Under the pieces are notes generated by a model, which was not told the DNA's origin, made no database searches, and saw nothing but the letters and a program-made list of their open reading frames with translations. 64,000 bases of DNA, taken from contig OZ245405.1 in assembly GCA_965226695.1 (NCBI GenBank), forward strand, positions 2,914,001 through 2,978,000, read 5' to 3'. The translations under genes were made by a program, and so were the position numbers. Source of the stretch: CATOSD01 sp965226695. Lineage in GTDB: Bacteria > Chloroflexota > Dehalococcoidia > Lucifugimonadales > CATOSD01. Positions 33,813 to 44,761 of this stretch are shown here, in pieces; the stretch's first letter is position 1; each line of letters begins with the position of its first letter.

Positions 33813-36364
33813 TGGCCGCCGATACCACGTCGGTTTTGTACCCCAGCGGCCGAGGCGGCCAGGGCACCCGGCAGCGCAATCGGCTGCTCACGCTGTACGA
33901 CCGCTTCACCCCCATCCAGGGCTGGTCGACGTTCTTGCTGCTCATGCTGGCCCTGCTCGTGCTGGGGCAGTCGGTCTCGTCGGCGGGCTGGGCCCGCACT
34001 CCGTCGATGCTGGCCGTGATGTTTTGGGGTGCCGCGCTGGGTCTCGCACTGGCAAAGCTGCGAATTCACGCCGTGTTCCTGCACCCCATAGGCCTGGCGG
34101 TGGGCTTTCTCATCGTGATGTGGCGCACCGGCTCCATCACCGGAGGCGAGACGCTTTTCGAACAGCAGCGCCTCGCGTTCGAGCGGTTTGGCGTTTGGTA
34201 CGAGGCCGCAACGACAGGCGGCATCAGCACCGATCTGCTGCCGGTCTCGCTGACCCTTCTGGCCGCGGCGTGGATCATATCATACGTGAGCTCCTGGTTC
34301 GTCTTCAGGAGCAACAACGTATGGGTGGGCGTGGTGCTCATGGGCACGGCGCTCCTCACAAACCTGAGCTTCCTGCCGGCCGGCTACTCGGCCAGCTTCT
34401 TCCTCTTCGCCTTCATCGCTATCCTGCTGATAGTGCGGCTCAGCATAGTGCTGCAGCAACAGCAGTGGTCCAAAGTCGGCATTGGTTACGAGCCCTCCAA
34501 CGGCTGGATGACCATCAACAACACCTTCGTGTTCGGCATAGTGGTGCTCGTGGTTGCATCCCTGCTGCCGCTGCACGTGTTCGTGTCGCCGACGCTCGCG
34601 GGCATGTGGCGAACGGCGCGCTCCCCCGTGAGCGCGCTCGAGGGGGAGTTCGCGAGGCTGTTCTCTGCCATCCCTTCGCGCAAGGACCTGCCCGGCCGCC
34701 TGTTCGGAGACACGCTGCCCTTCCTGGGCTCCATCTCGTTCGGCGGTGAGCCGGTGTTCTGGGCCGAGACTGACTATCCGTCCTACTGGGTCTCGCGGAC
34801 CTACAGCGAGTACACCCCCGAGGGCTGGGTGGCGGGCCAGACACAGCCCATAGAGGTGGGGCCACAGATAGTGCCCCCGCCGAGGGTGGACGACCTCAAG
34901 CGCGAGCCGGTACAGCAGCTCCTCCAACTGGACTTCGAGTCCAGGGCTTTCCTATCGGGCGGCGGTCTGGACTGGGTCAGCCACGGCGCCACCCTGGAGA
35001 CGCTCGCCCCCAAGAAGTACACGCTCGACCTGCTCGACCCGTCGACCGACGAGGCGCTTCCCGAAGACATGCGGGAGCTGGCGGAGTCGCTTAGGGAGGA
35101 ACTGGAAGACCGCCCCGTGACGTCGGTGGAGGAGTCGCTCATATCGCGCAATCTGCCATCAGACCTAGTGCTGGAGGACGTCACCTATCGGCACGCAACC
35201 ATCGACACTCCAAGGGCGGTCGAGACTGTAACCGTCGCCAGAAAAGAGCCGATAGCTCCCGAGGTGGTTTCGTGGAGCTTTGCGGAGCCGCTGCCCAGCA
35301 ACCATCCTTACACCATGGTCTCGTACGTCTCGGTGGCGACCGACGACGACCTGCGACAAGCTGGCACCGACTACCATGGCTTCATCCGGGACCACTACCT
35401 GGCCTTGCCGCCTGACCTGCCGCAGCGAGTGCACGACCTGGCCGAGCGCATTACGGTAGACGCCGAGACTCCGCTGGACAAGGCGGTAACCATCCAGGAG
35501 TTCCTGCGCGGCGACAGGTTCGTGTATTCCCAGAGCATCGACGCGCCCCCCGCGGGGGCGGACGGCGTGGACCACTTCCTGTTCGAGTCGCAGACCGGCT
35601 ACAGCGACTACTACGCCTCCGCCATGGCGGTAATGCTGAGGTCGGTTGGCGTGCCCACGCGCCTGGCCGCCGGCTACGCGCCGGGCCAGTACTACAGCGA
35701 CACGGGAATGCACGTGGTCCGCGACCTGGACAGCCACGGCTGGGTCCAGGTCTACTTCCCCGGCTACGGGTGGATCGACTTCGAGCCAACCCCCAACTGG
35801 TCCAGGCACGAGCGGCGCCTGATCACCGACTTGAGGGGCGTCGACCTGGGAACGGGCCGCGAGGACGCCGAGGCCATCGACGAGACGCTGGAGGACCTGT
35901 TCGATGATGCGCTGGAGGATTTCGGCGTGCCGCCCATAGATCGCGAGGGCTCCGGGGGCCTCTCCATCGACGTGTTGGGGTTGCTACGTCCCGCCGCTAT
36001 CGTCCTGGCCGTTATCGGTGCCGTGTGGCTCGTGCTTTGGCTGGCGTGGACGCGAAACCTGGGCGGCGCGACGCCCGCCGAAAGGGCCTACACCAAGATG
36101 AGCCGGCTGGGAGCCGTCGCCGGTGTGCGCCGAGGCGACAACCAAACGCCGCTGGAGTACGCCCGCAGCATTGGAGCCGCCGCGCCCGCCATCGCGGCGG
36201 CCGCGCGGCGCATCGGCTGGGCGTTCGCGGTGAGCAGATACGCCGGCGATGCTGGCGATGTCGAGGGTGAGGAAGACCAGATCGACGGCGCCTGGCGTGA
36301 GATGCGGCTGCGGCTGCTCGGGCACGCCGTAACGCGGCTTGTGCCGCTGCGGGCCAGGGCGTAG
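33812..36364 (+). CDS. TgpA-like transglutaminase-fold membrane protein, catalytic Cys replaced by Ser
   Basis: The 850-residue protein has five or more N-terminal membrane helices (residues about 30-260), a DUF3488-type periplasmic region, a transglutaminase core, one more membrane helix (AAIVLAVIGAVWLVLWLAW) and a C-terminal DUF4129-type cytoplasmic domain. In the core, TGYSDYYASAMAVMLRSVGV carries Ser598 where family members have the nucleophilic Cys (GYCxYYAxAM). The His (DSHGWVQVYF) and Asp (GWIDFEPTP) of the triad remain. It may be a pseudo-enzyme or use serine. It forms an operon with the MoxR and DUF58 genes. Confidence 0.92.
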   Translation: MAADTTSVLYPSGRGGQGTRQRNRLLTLYDRFTPIQGWSTFLLLMLALLVLGQSVSSAGWARTPSMLAVMFWGAALGLALAKLRIHAVFLHPIGLAVGFLIVMWRTGSITGGETLFEQQRLAFERFGVWYEAATTGGISTDLLPVSLTLLAAAWIISYVSSWFVFRSNNVWVGVVLMGTALLTNLSFLPAGYSASFFLFAFIAILLIVRLSIVLQQQQWSKVGIGYEPSNGWMTINNTFVFGIVVLVVASLLPLHVFVSPTLAGMWRTARSPVSALEGEFARLFSAIPSRKDLPGRLFGDTLPFLGSISFGGEPVFWAETDYPSYWVSRTYSEYTPEGWVAGQTQPIEVGPQIVPPPRVDDLKREPVQQLLQLDFESRAFLSGGGLDWVSHGATLETLAPKKYTLDLLDPSTDEALPEDMRELAESLREELEDRPVTSVEESLISRNLPSDLVLEDVTYRHATIDTPRAVETVTVARKEPIAPEVVSWSFAEPLPSNHPYTMVSYVSVATDDDLRQAGTDYHGFIRDHYLALPPDLPQRVHDLAERITVDAETPLDKAVTIQEFLRGDRFVYSQSIDAPPAGADGVDHFLFESQTGYSDYYASAMAVMLRSVGVPTRLAAGYAPGQYYSDTGMHVVRDLDSHGWVQVYFPGYGWIDFEPTPNWSRHERRLITDLRGVDLGTGREDAEAIDETLEDLFDDALEDFGVPPIDREGSGGLSIDVLGLLRPAAIVLAVIGAVWLVLWLAWTRNLGGATPAERAYTKMSRLGAVAGVRRGDNQTPLEYARSIGAAAPAIAAAARRIGWAFAVSRYAGDAGDVEGEEDQIDGAWREMRLRLLGHAVTRLVPLRARA

Positions 36365-36366
36365 CG

Positions 36367-36888
36367 GTGCTGTATCGCGCCGCCTTCGAGACGCCGCTGG
36401 GCTGGGTCGGCGCAATCGCGTCGGAACGGGGCCTGCGGCGCTGCACCCTGCCGCACGAGGAGCCGGGCGTCTGCGCTCAAGAGCTGGGGGGCGAATTCAT
36501 CGATGCCCTCGAAGCCCCGGACCGCTTCGCAGAGCTGGAGGCGCTGTTCGACCGCTACTTCGTGGACGGGCGCGAGGCCTTCGCCGGTGTCCCCATAGAC
36601 GTGGAGGACGCCGCACCTTTCCAGCGTGCGGCTTGGCTGGCCTGCCGCTCCATTCCATCGGGGGAGACTCGCACGTACAAGTGGCTCGCCGCGCGGGCGG
36701 GCAGCCCCAGCGCCTCGAGGGCCGCCGGGCAGGCCATGGCCCGCAACAGGCTTCCGATAGTGGTGCCGTGCCACCGGGTGATCGGGGTTGACGGCTCGCT
36801 GCGCGGATACGGCAGCGGCGCAAAGCGGCTGGACCTGAAGCGCAGGCTCCTGGATCTGGAAGGCGGAGTACGCCGGCTAGGCGTCTAA
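36367..36888 (+). CDS. ogt: Methylated-DNA-protein-cysteine methyltransferase
   Basis: The 173-residue suicide repair protein contains FQRAAWLACRSIPSGETRTYKWLA, SRAAGQAMARN (arginine-finger helix-turn-helix) and the alkyl-accepting IVVPCHRVIG. It transfers O6-alkyl groups from guanine to its own cysteine. It begins two bases after the transglutaminase stop. Its last 12 bases overlap the tail of the convergent DUF2007 gene. Confidence 0.95.
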   Translation: MLYRAAFETPLGWVGAIASERGLRRCTLPHEEPGVCAQELGGEFIDALEAPDRFAELEALFDRYFVDGREAFAGVPIDVEDAAPFQRAAWLACRSIPSGETRTYKWLAARAGSPSASRAAGQAMARNRLPIVVPCHRVIGVDGSLRGYGSGAKRLDLKRRLLDLEGGVRRLGV

Positions 36889-37101
36889 CTCGCGGCCAAG
36901 GTAGCCCTCGAGGGCCCGCCTCGCCTCCGACTCCAGGCTCTCGTCCACCAGGATGGGACGCGGGAACGGCGTAACGCCGAAGTACGACGACGTGTCGCCG
37001 CCGCGCACCATGGCCGGAATGCCCTCACCCAGCAGCAGGTCGCGCCACATCTCGGCGGTCAGCTGGTTGGGCGCAGTCGTCAGGCGTGCCCACTTCACCA
37101 C
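36877..37101 (-). CDS. DUF2007-like small signal-transducing protein
   Basis: The 74-residue protein starts at a GTG overlapping the dnaE stop codon. It reads KWARLTTAPNQLTAEMWRD, then LLLGEGIPAMVRGGDTSSYFG and PILVDESLESEARRAL. The pattern of a small ferredoxin-like domain with LLxxxGIPxxVxG and VxxxxxxxARxLL matches DUF2007 proteins, whose function is unknown. It is translationally coupled to dnaE and convergent with ogt. Confidence 0.75.
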   Translation of the reverse strand: MVKWARLTTAPNQLTAEMWRDLLLGEGIPAMVRGGDTSSYFGVTPFPRPILVDESLESEARRALEGYLGRELDA

Positions 37102-40100
37102 GACGCCGGCCCCACGTACACCTCGCCCTGTCCGCTCAGCGCCTCGTGCAGCTCCGTCTGAAGTTCTTCACATACGTTGACGCGCACCTGCGGCCAGTCC
37201 ATGTTGACCACCCTGCCATCGTACACTATCTGCAGGCCCACCTCGTGCTCGCCACGGAAGTTGAGCAGCGCCCTCTTCACGTCCTGAAGGCGGTTGCCGT
37301 CGTCGGTCGGCTCGCCGGTTTCGCGCAAGAGTACCGTCAGGCGCTTCGCGCCCGGCTGCTCGACGGTCGGCGGGGCCGGCGATGCCGCGGTCGGCTGGGC
37401 AGGCGATGCTGCGGGCGGCTGGGTGGCCGATGCCATGGGCGGCGCGGGTGGCGATGCCGGCACGTTGTACGACGAGGCCGGCTCGGCGACCGGAGACGTT
37501 GCCGGCCGTGGCGGCGCGGCAGCCTCCGCTGGCTCGTCGCCGATGCGAAACTCCTCTGCCGCCCGGCAGCTCAGGCTTACCTCGTCCTCCCGCACCCTCA
37601 CGGTGCCGGTGACGGTGACCAGATTGCCCTCCTGCCACAGGTCGCGCGTGTCCCGCAGAGCCTCCTGCCACACGAACACCTCCAGCAGGCCGTCCATCAA
37701 CGCGAGCGAGGCTATCGCGAAAGGCTTGTTCTCGCGCGTGCTCCTTTGATCGACCGAGGCCACCTGTCCCCTGACGCGCACCGTCGTGCCCTTTGGCGCA
37801 TCCGCGACCTGGCTCATCAAGACGTGCACGCTCGGGTCGTCGACGCCGGAAAGGGAGGCGAGCAGGCTGTTGTTCGACACCGCGACGCCCAGCAGCTCCT
37901 TCTCCCATCGCCACTTTTCGGCCTCGCTGGTGGGCACCGCCGGCACCTGCAGGTCGAAAAGGGGCGTAGGCACACTTTCGCCGAATATGTCGAACATGGA
38001 AGTCTGGCTCGAGTTCCTAAGCCGCTCCTCGCTCTGGGCCAGCGATATGATGCGGTCGACCTCGCCGAGCAGGCCGTTGCGCTCGCCGAAGGCATCGAAG
38101 GCGCCGGCCCTGATGAGACTCTCCAGGGATTTGCGGTTCACGCCGCTGAAGTCTGCAACCCGGCACATGTGCTCTATGGACTCGAACGGGCCCTCCTTTT
38201 TGCGAGCCGCGATGACCGGCTCGAGGGCGGCGCCGCCAACGTTCTTCACGGACGCCATTCCGAAGCGGATCGCCGGCTTGCCACTCTCCCCAGTCTCTAT
38301 GGAAAACACCTCTTCACCCACACGTATGTCCGGCGACAGCACGTCGATTCTCATGCGCCGGCACTCGTTCACGGCGTTGGCTATCCTGTCGGTGTTGGCG
38401 CTGTTCGCATTGAGCAACGAGGCCATGTATTCCACCGGGTAGTTGGCCTTGAAGTACGCCGTCCAGTAAGAGATGAGCCCATAGCTCACGCTGTGGGCCT
38501 TGTTGAAAGCGTAGCCCGCGAAGGGAGTTATCAGCGTGAAGAGCTGCTCCGCGAGCTCGCGTGTGTGCCCGTTTTGCAGCGCGCCCTGGATGAACTGCTG
38601 CTCCTCTTCGGCCATGATCTCGGCGATCTTCTTGCCCATCGCCTTACGCACGATGTCCGCCGCGCCCAGCGAGTAGCCCGCGAACGTGCGGAAGATCTGC
38701 AATACCTGGTCCTGGTACACGATTATGCCGTAGGTCTCTCTGAGAATGTCCTCCAGCGCCGGATGCAGGTAGCGTGCCCTGGCGCGCCCGTGCTTGGCGT
38801 CGATGAAAGCCGTTATGTGCTCCATCGGCCCGGGACGGTACAATGCTATCATGGCGGCGACGTCGCCCAGCGACGACGGCTTAAGCTCCTTGATGTACCG
38901 AGTCATGCCCGAGCCTTCCATCTGGAACACGCCCACGGTGTCGCCGCGGGACAGCAGCTCGAACGTCTTCGCGTCGTCGAGGGCGATGTCCTGGAGCACG
39001 ATGTCCTCGCCGCGAGTCTCGCGTATCAGGTCCCGCGTTTTCGCCAGCACGGTAAGGTTGGCGAGGCCGAGGAAGTCCATCTTCAGCAGGCCGAGCTCCG
39101 CGATCGGGTCCATCGAGTACTGCGTCGTCAGCACACCCTCGCCGTCGTTCCTGGTGGGGCGCTGCAGCGGCACAACGTCGTCCAGCGGCTCTCCCGATAT
39201 GACCACGCCCGCGGCGTGGGTGCTGGAGTGGCGCGTCAGACCCTCCAGCTTCATGCTGGTGTCGATGAGGTTCCGTATGCTCTCGTCCGCCTCGTAGACT
39301 TCGCCGAACTCGGCGTTCTCCCTCATAACGTCGGGCAGCGTGATGTTCGGCCTGAACGGCACCAGCCTCGCCACCCTATCGACGTCGGCGTAGGACATAC
39401 CCAGCGCACGCCCCACGTCGCGGATGCTGGCGCGCGCGCCAAGCGTGCCGAATGTGATGATCTGCGCCACGTGTTCGCGGCCGTACTTGGCCACCACGTA
39501 GTTGATCACCTCCTCACGCCTGTCGTCCTGGAAGTCCATGTCGATGTCCGGCATCTCCTTGCGCTCCATGTTCAGAAAGCGCTCGAAGACCAGGTCGAAC
39601 CCAAGCGGGTTCACGTCGGTCACGCCCAGGCAATAAAGGGCCAGGCTCGCGGCGGCGCTGCCGCGCACGGCGAAGAAGATGTCGCGCTCGCGCACGAACT
39701 TGGCGATGTCCCATACCACCAGGAAGTAGTCGGCGAACTGCGTGTGCCGGATGACGTCCAGCTCGTACTGGAGCCTCTCCTCCTCTGCTGGCGTCACGCT
39801 GGCCATGCGGCGGCGCAGCCCCTCTTGGCACAGCCTCTCAAGGTATTCGTCCGCCGTCATTCCCTCGGGCGTGGGGAACTGCGGCAGCCGCAGCTGGGAG
39901 AAGTCGAGTTTGAGGTCGCACATCTCGGCGATCCTCTCGGTGCTGATCAAGGCCTCGGGCACGTCCTTGAACAGCTCGGCCATCTCCTGGTGGCTCTTCA
40001 GATAGTAGGACGCCTCCTCCATCTTCAGACGTTTTTCGTCGTTGATGTTGGTGTTGGTGTGAATGCAGATCACGATGTCCTGGAGTTGGGCGTCCTCCCG

Positions 40101-40724
40101 GTCCACGTAGTGAGAGTCGTTGGTCGCCACGAGGGGAACGCCGGCGCGGTCGCGCAACGCGAGCAGACCGCGATTTATGACGGGCAGGTCGGGAACACCT
40201 CCGTGCTCCATCAACTCCAGGAAGTATCGCTCGCCGAGCAGCTCGCGGTACCAACCCGCGGCCTCCGCGGCCTCGTCGTGCCTGCCCTGTGCCAGCAGGC
40301 CGGGCACCTCGCCGCTGGGGCAGCCGGAGAGCACGATCAGGCCCTTTTGGTGCCGTTCGAGCAACTCCCTGTCGATGCGGGGCTTGTAGTAGAAGCCCTC
40401 TACGTGAGACTTCGTCACCAGCTTGATGAGGTTGCGGTAGCCCTCGGCGTCCTGGGCCAGCACCGTGAGGTGGTAGGGGCTCTTGTCGCCGGCTATCTTG
40501 TCGTGGCGGCTGCCCGGCGCCACGTACATCTCGCAGCCCACGATCGGCTTGATGCCGCGGGCAATGGCCTTATTGTAGAAGTCGACGGCGCCGTACATTC
40601 CGCCGTGATCGGTGATGGCCAGGCTGTCCATGCCCAACTGCTCGGCGCGCTCCACCAGCCCATCGATGCGGCTGAGGCCGTCCAGCATGCTGTACTCGGT
40701 GTGAACGTGAAGGTGGGTGAACAT
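37095..40724 (-). CDS. dnaE: DNA polymerase III alpha subunit
   Basis: The 1209-residue replicative polymerase begins with a PHP domain (FTHLHVHTEYSMLDGLSRID). The catalytic aspartates are in KEMPDIDMDFQDDRREEVI and downstream KMDFLGLANLTVL; GYAFNKAHSVSYGLISYWTA is also highly conserved. An OB-fold (TVRVRGQVASVDQRSTRENK) lies near residue 1000, then a Pro/Ala-rich linker (about 1070-1125) and a C-terminal domain (LTVLLRETGEPTDDGNRLQD). It starts eight bases after the stop of the upstream restriction gene. Confidence 0.97.
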   Translation of the reverse strand: MFTHLHVHTEYSMLDGLSRIDGLVERAEQLGMDSLAITDHGGMYGAVDFYNKAIARGIKPIVGCEMYVAPGSRHDKIAGDKSPYHLTVLAQDAEGYRNLIKLVTKSHVEGFYYKPRIDRELLERHQKGLIVLSGCPSGEVPGLLAQGRHDEAAEAAGWYRELLGERYFLELMEHGGVPDLPVINRGLLALRDRAGVPLVATNDSHYVDREDAQLQDIVICIHTNTNINDEKRLKMEEASYYLKSHQEMAELFKDVPEALISTERIAEMCDLKLDFSQLRLPQFPTPEGMTADEYLERLCQEGLRRRMASVTPAEEERLQYELDVIRHTQFADYFLVVWDIAKFVRERDIFFAVRGSAAASLALYCLGVTDVNPLGFDLVFERFLNMERKEMPDIDMDFQDDRREEVINYVVAKYGREHVAQIITFGTLGARASIRDVGRALGMSYADVDRVARLVPFRPNITLPDVMRENAEFGEVYEADESIRNLIDTSMKLEGLTRHSSTHAAGVVISGEPLDDVVPLQRPTRNDGEGVLTTQYSMDPIAELGLLKMDFLGLANLTVLAKTRDLIRETRGEDIVLQDIALDDAKTFELLSRGDTVGVFQMEGSGMTRYIKELKPSSLGDVAAMIALYRPGPMEHITAFIDAKHGRARARYLHPALEDILRETYGIIVYQDQVLQIFRTFAGYSLGAADIVRKAMGKKIAEIMAEEEQQFIQGALQNGHTRELAEQLFTLITPFAGYAFNKAHSVSYGLISYWTAYFKANYPVEYMASLLNANSANTDRIANAVNECRRMRIDVLSPDIRVGEEVFSIETGESGKPAIRFGMASVKNVGGAALEPVIAARKKEGPFESIEHMCRVADFSGVNRKSLESLIRAGAFDAFGERNGLLGEVDRIISLAQSEERLRNSSQTSMFDIFGESVPTPLFDLQVPAVPTSEAEKWRWEKELLGVAVSNNSLLASLSGVDDPSVHVLMSQVADAPKGTTVRVRGQVASVDQRSTRENKPFAIASLALMDGLLEVFVWQEALRDTRDLWQEGNLVTVTGTVRVREDEVSLSCRAAEEFRIGDEPAEAAAPPRPATSPVAEPASSYNVPASPPAPPMASATQPPAASPAQPTAASPAPPTVEQPGAKRLTVLLRETGEPTDDGNRLQDVKRALLNFRGEHEVGLQIVYDGRVVNMDWPQVRVNVCEELQTELHEALSGQGEVYVGPASW

Positions 40725-40731
40725 ACGGGAA

Positions 40732-41472
40732 CTATTCCAACTCCTTGCTCAGATTGAGAACGTGCTCACGCAGCACATTCTTAACGTACTCCGGCATGCC
40801 CTGCCGGGCATCTTCAGCCCTCTCTGAAAGGCTATCGTAGTCCGAGACCTCGTCCCCCATCCATAGGACATCCAACCTGCGGACGTCGCGTGTAGCGACA
40901 TGGCTGTAGCTCTCTGGATATGCCCAATAGCACGAGCGACACACTTCGGGATCTTTTGTTTCCCAATTGGGGCAATTCTCGCAACTCCATGACTTTGCCC
41001 TGTTCGCTGAAGGGCATAGCAGCATATAGTTTACGGGGTCGTCTGACAACGCAGAATCGCCCGCCACCTCAAAGGGTATTCGGTGATCTATCTGCAATTC
41101 CCTTTCCGGAAAGTCCACCTGATATATGTTGCATCGCGACCCATACTCATCAATTAGAGCGGCCTTCAGTCCCGCGCTGAACGCAGTCCGGCCTGAGAGT
41201 TGTGCCGCGCGAGTCTGAGAAGGGTCGCCAAACCTGTATGCCGCAATTCGTCTGCCGTCCGAACCTGTAACCCTGAACGTCTCAACAGGTATCCCATTCT
41301 CTCGAACGTCCCTAATGGCCCGTGGCGGATGATTGTATCCGTACAACTCTCGGAGTTCTTCGGTCGTAACCTGCTCATGCTCAAGAATATGCTCGATCAC
41401 GGTCCGAGGCCTCTTGGCTTCGATGCTCCTCAGCAGTCGTAAGAACTCGCTGGGTAAGCCCTCATTGCTCAT
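40732..41472 (-). CDS. HNH-type restriction endonuclease partner of the D12 methylase
   Basis: The protein is 246 residues from the ATG at 41472, which overlaps the methylase stop in ATGA. The nuclease core is LQIDHRIPFEVAGDSAL with DPVNYMLLCPSANRAKSWSC. Two zinc-type cysteine pairs lie in CENCPNW and CRSCYWA. An N-terminal winged-helix-like segment (VTTEELRELYGYNHPPRAIRD) may recognise DNA. The tight coupling to an adenine methylase defines a type II R-M pair. The recognition site cannot be read from sequence, but GATC-like specificity is common for D12 methylases. Confidence 0.85.
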   Translation of the reverse strand: MSNEGLPSEFLRLLRSIEAKRPRTVIEHILEHEQVTTEELRELYGYNHPPRAIRDVRENGIPVETFRVTGSDGRRIAAYRFGDPSQTRAAQLSGRTAFSAGLKAALIDEYGSRCNIYQVDFPERELQIDHRIPFEVAGDSALSDDPVNYMLLCPSANRAKSWSCENCPNWETKDPEVCRSCYWAYPESYSHVATRDVRRLDVLWMGDEVSDYDSLSERAEDARQGMPEYVKNVLREHVLNLSKELE

Positions 41473-42380
41473 CCGAGGGCAAACTCCCTCTGGCCCCACT
41501 CGGGGGAATCTTCCGAACTGAGCATTCCATATCCTAGGCGTTCTACCAATGCCGGGGACAAGTATAGTGACTCGACAGTCTCGAGGTCTAAGCCTAGCAG
41601 TGTCGCTTGCGTGGAGCGTCCGGCGGGAATAGTCAGATGAAAGAGTCCAAGCTCGCTCGGCAGGGGCTTACCGTGGGTCTTCTCTCCGGTACGCCCGTCA
41701 TAGCTCAGAATATACGACAAACCCATCCCGTTCATCTCCGACAGTGCGTCTACCAGTTCATTCAAGGGCAGCCCCTGGCGATAGCGGTGATCGCGGGTGA
41801 AGGACGTTCCCTGATACGGCGGGTCGAGGTATAGAGTGTCACGCTCCGATGCTTGCCGGACAACTTCTCGGAAATCTTTGGATGTCGCGGTCGTCTTCTT
41901 CGCCAACAAGAACGAGACGCCCAGAATCTGGCGGCGCATTTTGGGTGGGCGCATCCCCGAACGGCGGTTGTCAGGACTCTGGTTGAATTCGCCACTGGCG
42001 CTGTACCTGACTGATCCCTTGACTATACGCGCGAGTAGGTAAAGCAACAGGTCCGGGCGTGGTGACCTATTGAACTGCCGGCGCGCCTCGTAAAAGAACG
42101 CCTTTCTATCGAGGCGCTGTGCAATCCACAGCCTCGAATAGCCCTGGGCCAGCTCTTCCGGCGTATCGAGGATTGAAGACCAGAGCCGCATCAGCGGTCC
42201 GTTGAGGTCGTTAAGCCAAAACTCACTGGCGAGCCGACTTGCCGATGCCGCGATTGATACGGCGGCAGATCCACAAAACGGCTCGATGAGGCGAGCGGTA
42301 TCGTGCGGCAAATAGCGGAGTATCGCGTTCGCTATCGCCCTCTTACTGCCCTGGTATGGGAACGGATGCGGAACCGGCAT
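41469..42380 (-). CDS. D12-class DNA adenine-N6 methyltransferase
   Basis: The 303-residue Dam-like enzyme has an N-terminal PYQGSKRAIANAILRYLP, motif I IEPFCGSAAVSIAAS and the catalytic LDPPYQGTSFTR (DPPY). These are the Dam/DpnM (D12) hallmarks in FGG-first order. It modifies adenine to protect host DNA against the co-encoded HNH nuclease. The pair is more AT-rich than the flanking dnaE and groEL genes and is inserted between them. Confidence 0.92.
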   Translation of the reverse strand: MPVPHPFPYQGSKRAIANAILRYLPHDTARLIEPFCGSAAVSIAASASRLASEFWLNDLNGPLMRLWSSILDTPEELAQGYSRLWIAQRLDRKAFFYEARRQFNRSPRPDLLLYLLARIVKGSVRYSASGEFNQSPDNRRSGMRPPKMRRQILGVSFLLAKKTTATSKDFREVVRQASERDTLYLDPPYQGTSFTRDHRYRQGLPLNELVDALSEMNGMGLSYILSYDGRTGEKTHGKPLPSELGLFHLTIPAGRSTQATLLGLDLETVESLYLSPALVERLGYGMLSSEDSPEWGQREFALG

Positions 42381-42471
42381 CGTCCTCCTCTATCTGCCCT
42401 GCCGGGCCAATCCGTAGGCGGCTGGCGCAATGCTAACACACTCGGCGGGGGCGGTTGCAGCGCGCGGGCCG

Positions 42472-42508
42472 AAAAAAAGGCCCCGGACGATCGACTCGCC
42501 CGGGGCCC
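42472..42508 (-). terminator. Intrinsic terminator of the groES-groEL operon
   Basis: On the minus strand GGCCCCGG (42507-42500) pairs with CCGGGGCC (42486-42479) around a 13-base loop and is followed by seven T (42478-42472). It lies 23 bases after the groEL stop. It is the clearest factor-independent terminator in the window. Confidence 0.9.
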
Positions 42509-42530
42509 TGTTAGTGGCTGCGGTTGTGGA

Positions 42531-44141
<1,611 letters not shown>

Positions 44142-44237
44142 TGTTCTCCTTTTTCCCCTTGTCTCTTGCTCTACGCGGCCGCCCCGTGGCGGCATTCGGA
44201 CCAAGGGCGCCCAGCGACGCCCGCGAACCGTGTGACA

Positions 44238-44543
44238 CTACTTCTTGAAGAGAATGTCGTCCTCGCGCAACACCAGGTACTCGACATCGCCCTCTTTGTA
44301 CTCGGTACCCGCGTACTTGGAGTAGACCACGACGTCGCCGACCGCGACGTCCATTGCGACTCGATTGCCATCGTCCGTAAGCTTGCCGGGGCCGATGGCC
44401 ACCACCTTGCCCTCCTGGGGCTTCTCCTTCGCCGTGTCGGGAATGTAGATCCCGCCGGCGCTCACCTGCTCCTCGGACTCCAGGGGTTCGATGACAACCC
44501 TGTTGCCAAGGGGCTTGAACGTAACTCCCGTCTCTATCGTCAT
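44238..44543 (-). CDS. groS: Co-chaperonin GroES
   Basis: The 101-residue protein starts at the ATG at 44543 behind AAGGAGGA. FKPLGNRVVIEPLESEEQVSAGGIYIPDTAKEKP is the family signature with the mobile loop, and KYAGTEYKEGDVEYLVL the C-terminal dome. It caps GroEL. It is first in the operon, downstream of a CIRCE-like inverted repeat. Confidence 0.98.
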   Translation of the reverse strand: MTIETGVTFKPLGNRVVIEPLESEEQVSAGGIYIPDTAKEKPQEGKVVAIGPGKLTDDGNRVAMDVAVGDVVVYSKYAGTEYKEGDVEYLVLREDDILFKK

Positions 44544-44594
44544 CTTGGGACATCCTCCTTGAATCTGGTACTGTTTAGGCCCATACGACACTCT

Positions 44595-44621
44595 TTAGCA
44601 GACTGCCGTTTAGACTGCTAA
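44595..44621 (-). promoter_or_regulatory. CIRCE-like heat-shock operator
   Basis: TTAGCAGAC and GACTGCTAA are separated by exactly nine bases. The canonical HrcA operator CIRCE is TTAGCACTC-N9-GAGTGCTAA, so the outer TTAGCA/TGCTAA and the 9-9-9 geometry are conserved while inner bases differ. It lies 52 bases before the groES start. It suggests HrcA repression of groES-groEL. Confidence 0.65.
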
Positions 44622-44761
44622 CCCATGATACCGAAACGGGTTCGCCTATGTCAACACCGGTCAGTCCTGGCGGGAGCAATGGGGACCCAGCCCGCGGACA
44701 CGCCCTCCAAGAGAACGCGCCAGTCGTTGACGGGGCGCGGACGCGCTCTTATCATCACCCC

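Noticed and set aside
37086..40757. Very long open frame (1223 codons) on the plus strand opposite dnaE
   Set aside because: It is the antisense shadow of a certain dnaE gene: high G+C at third positions suppresses stops. It is His/Val/Leu-rich without any domain.
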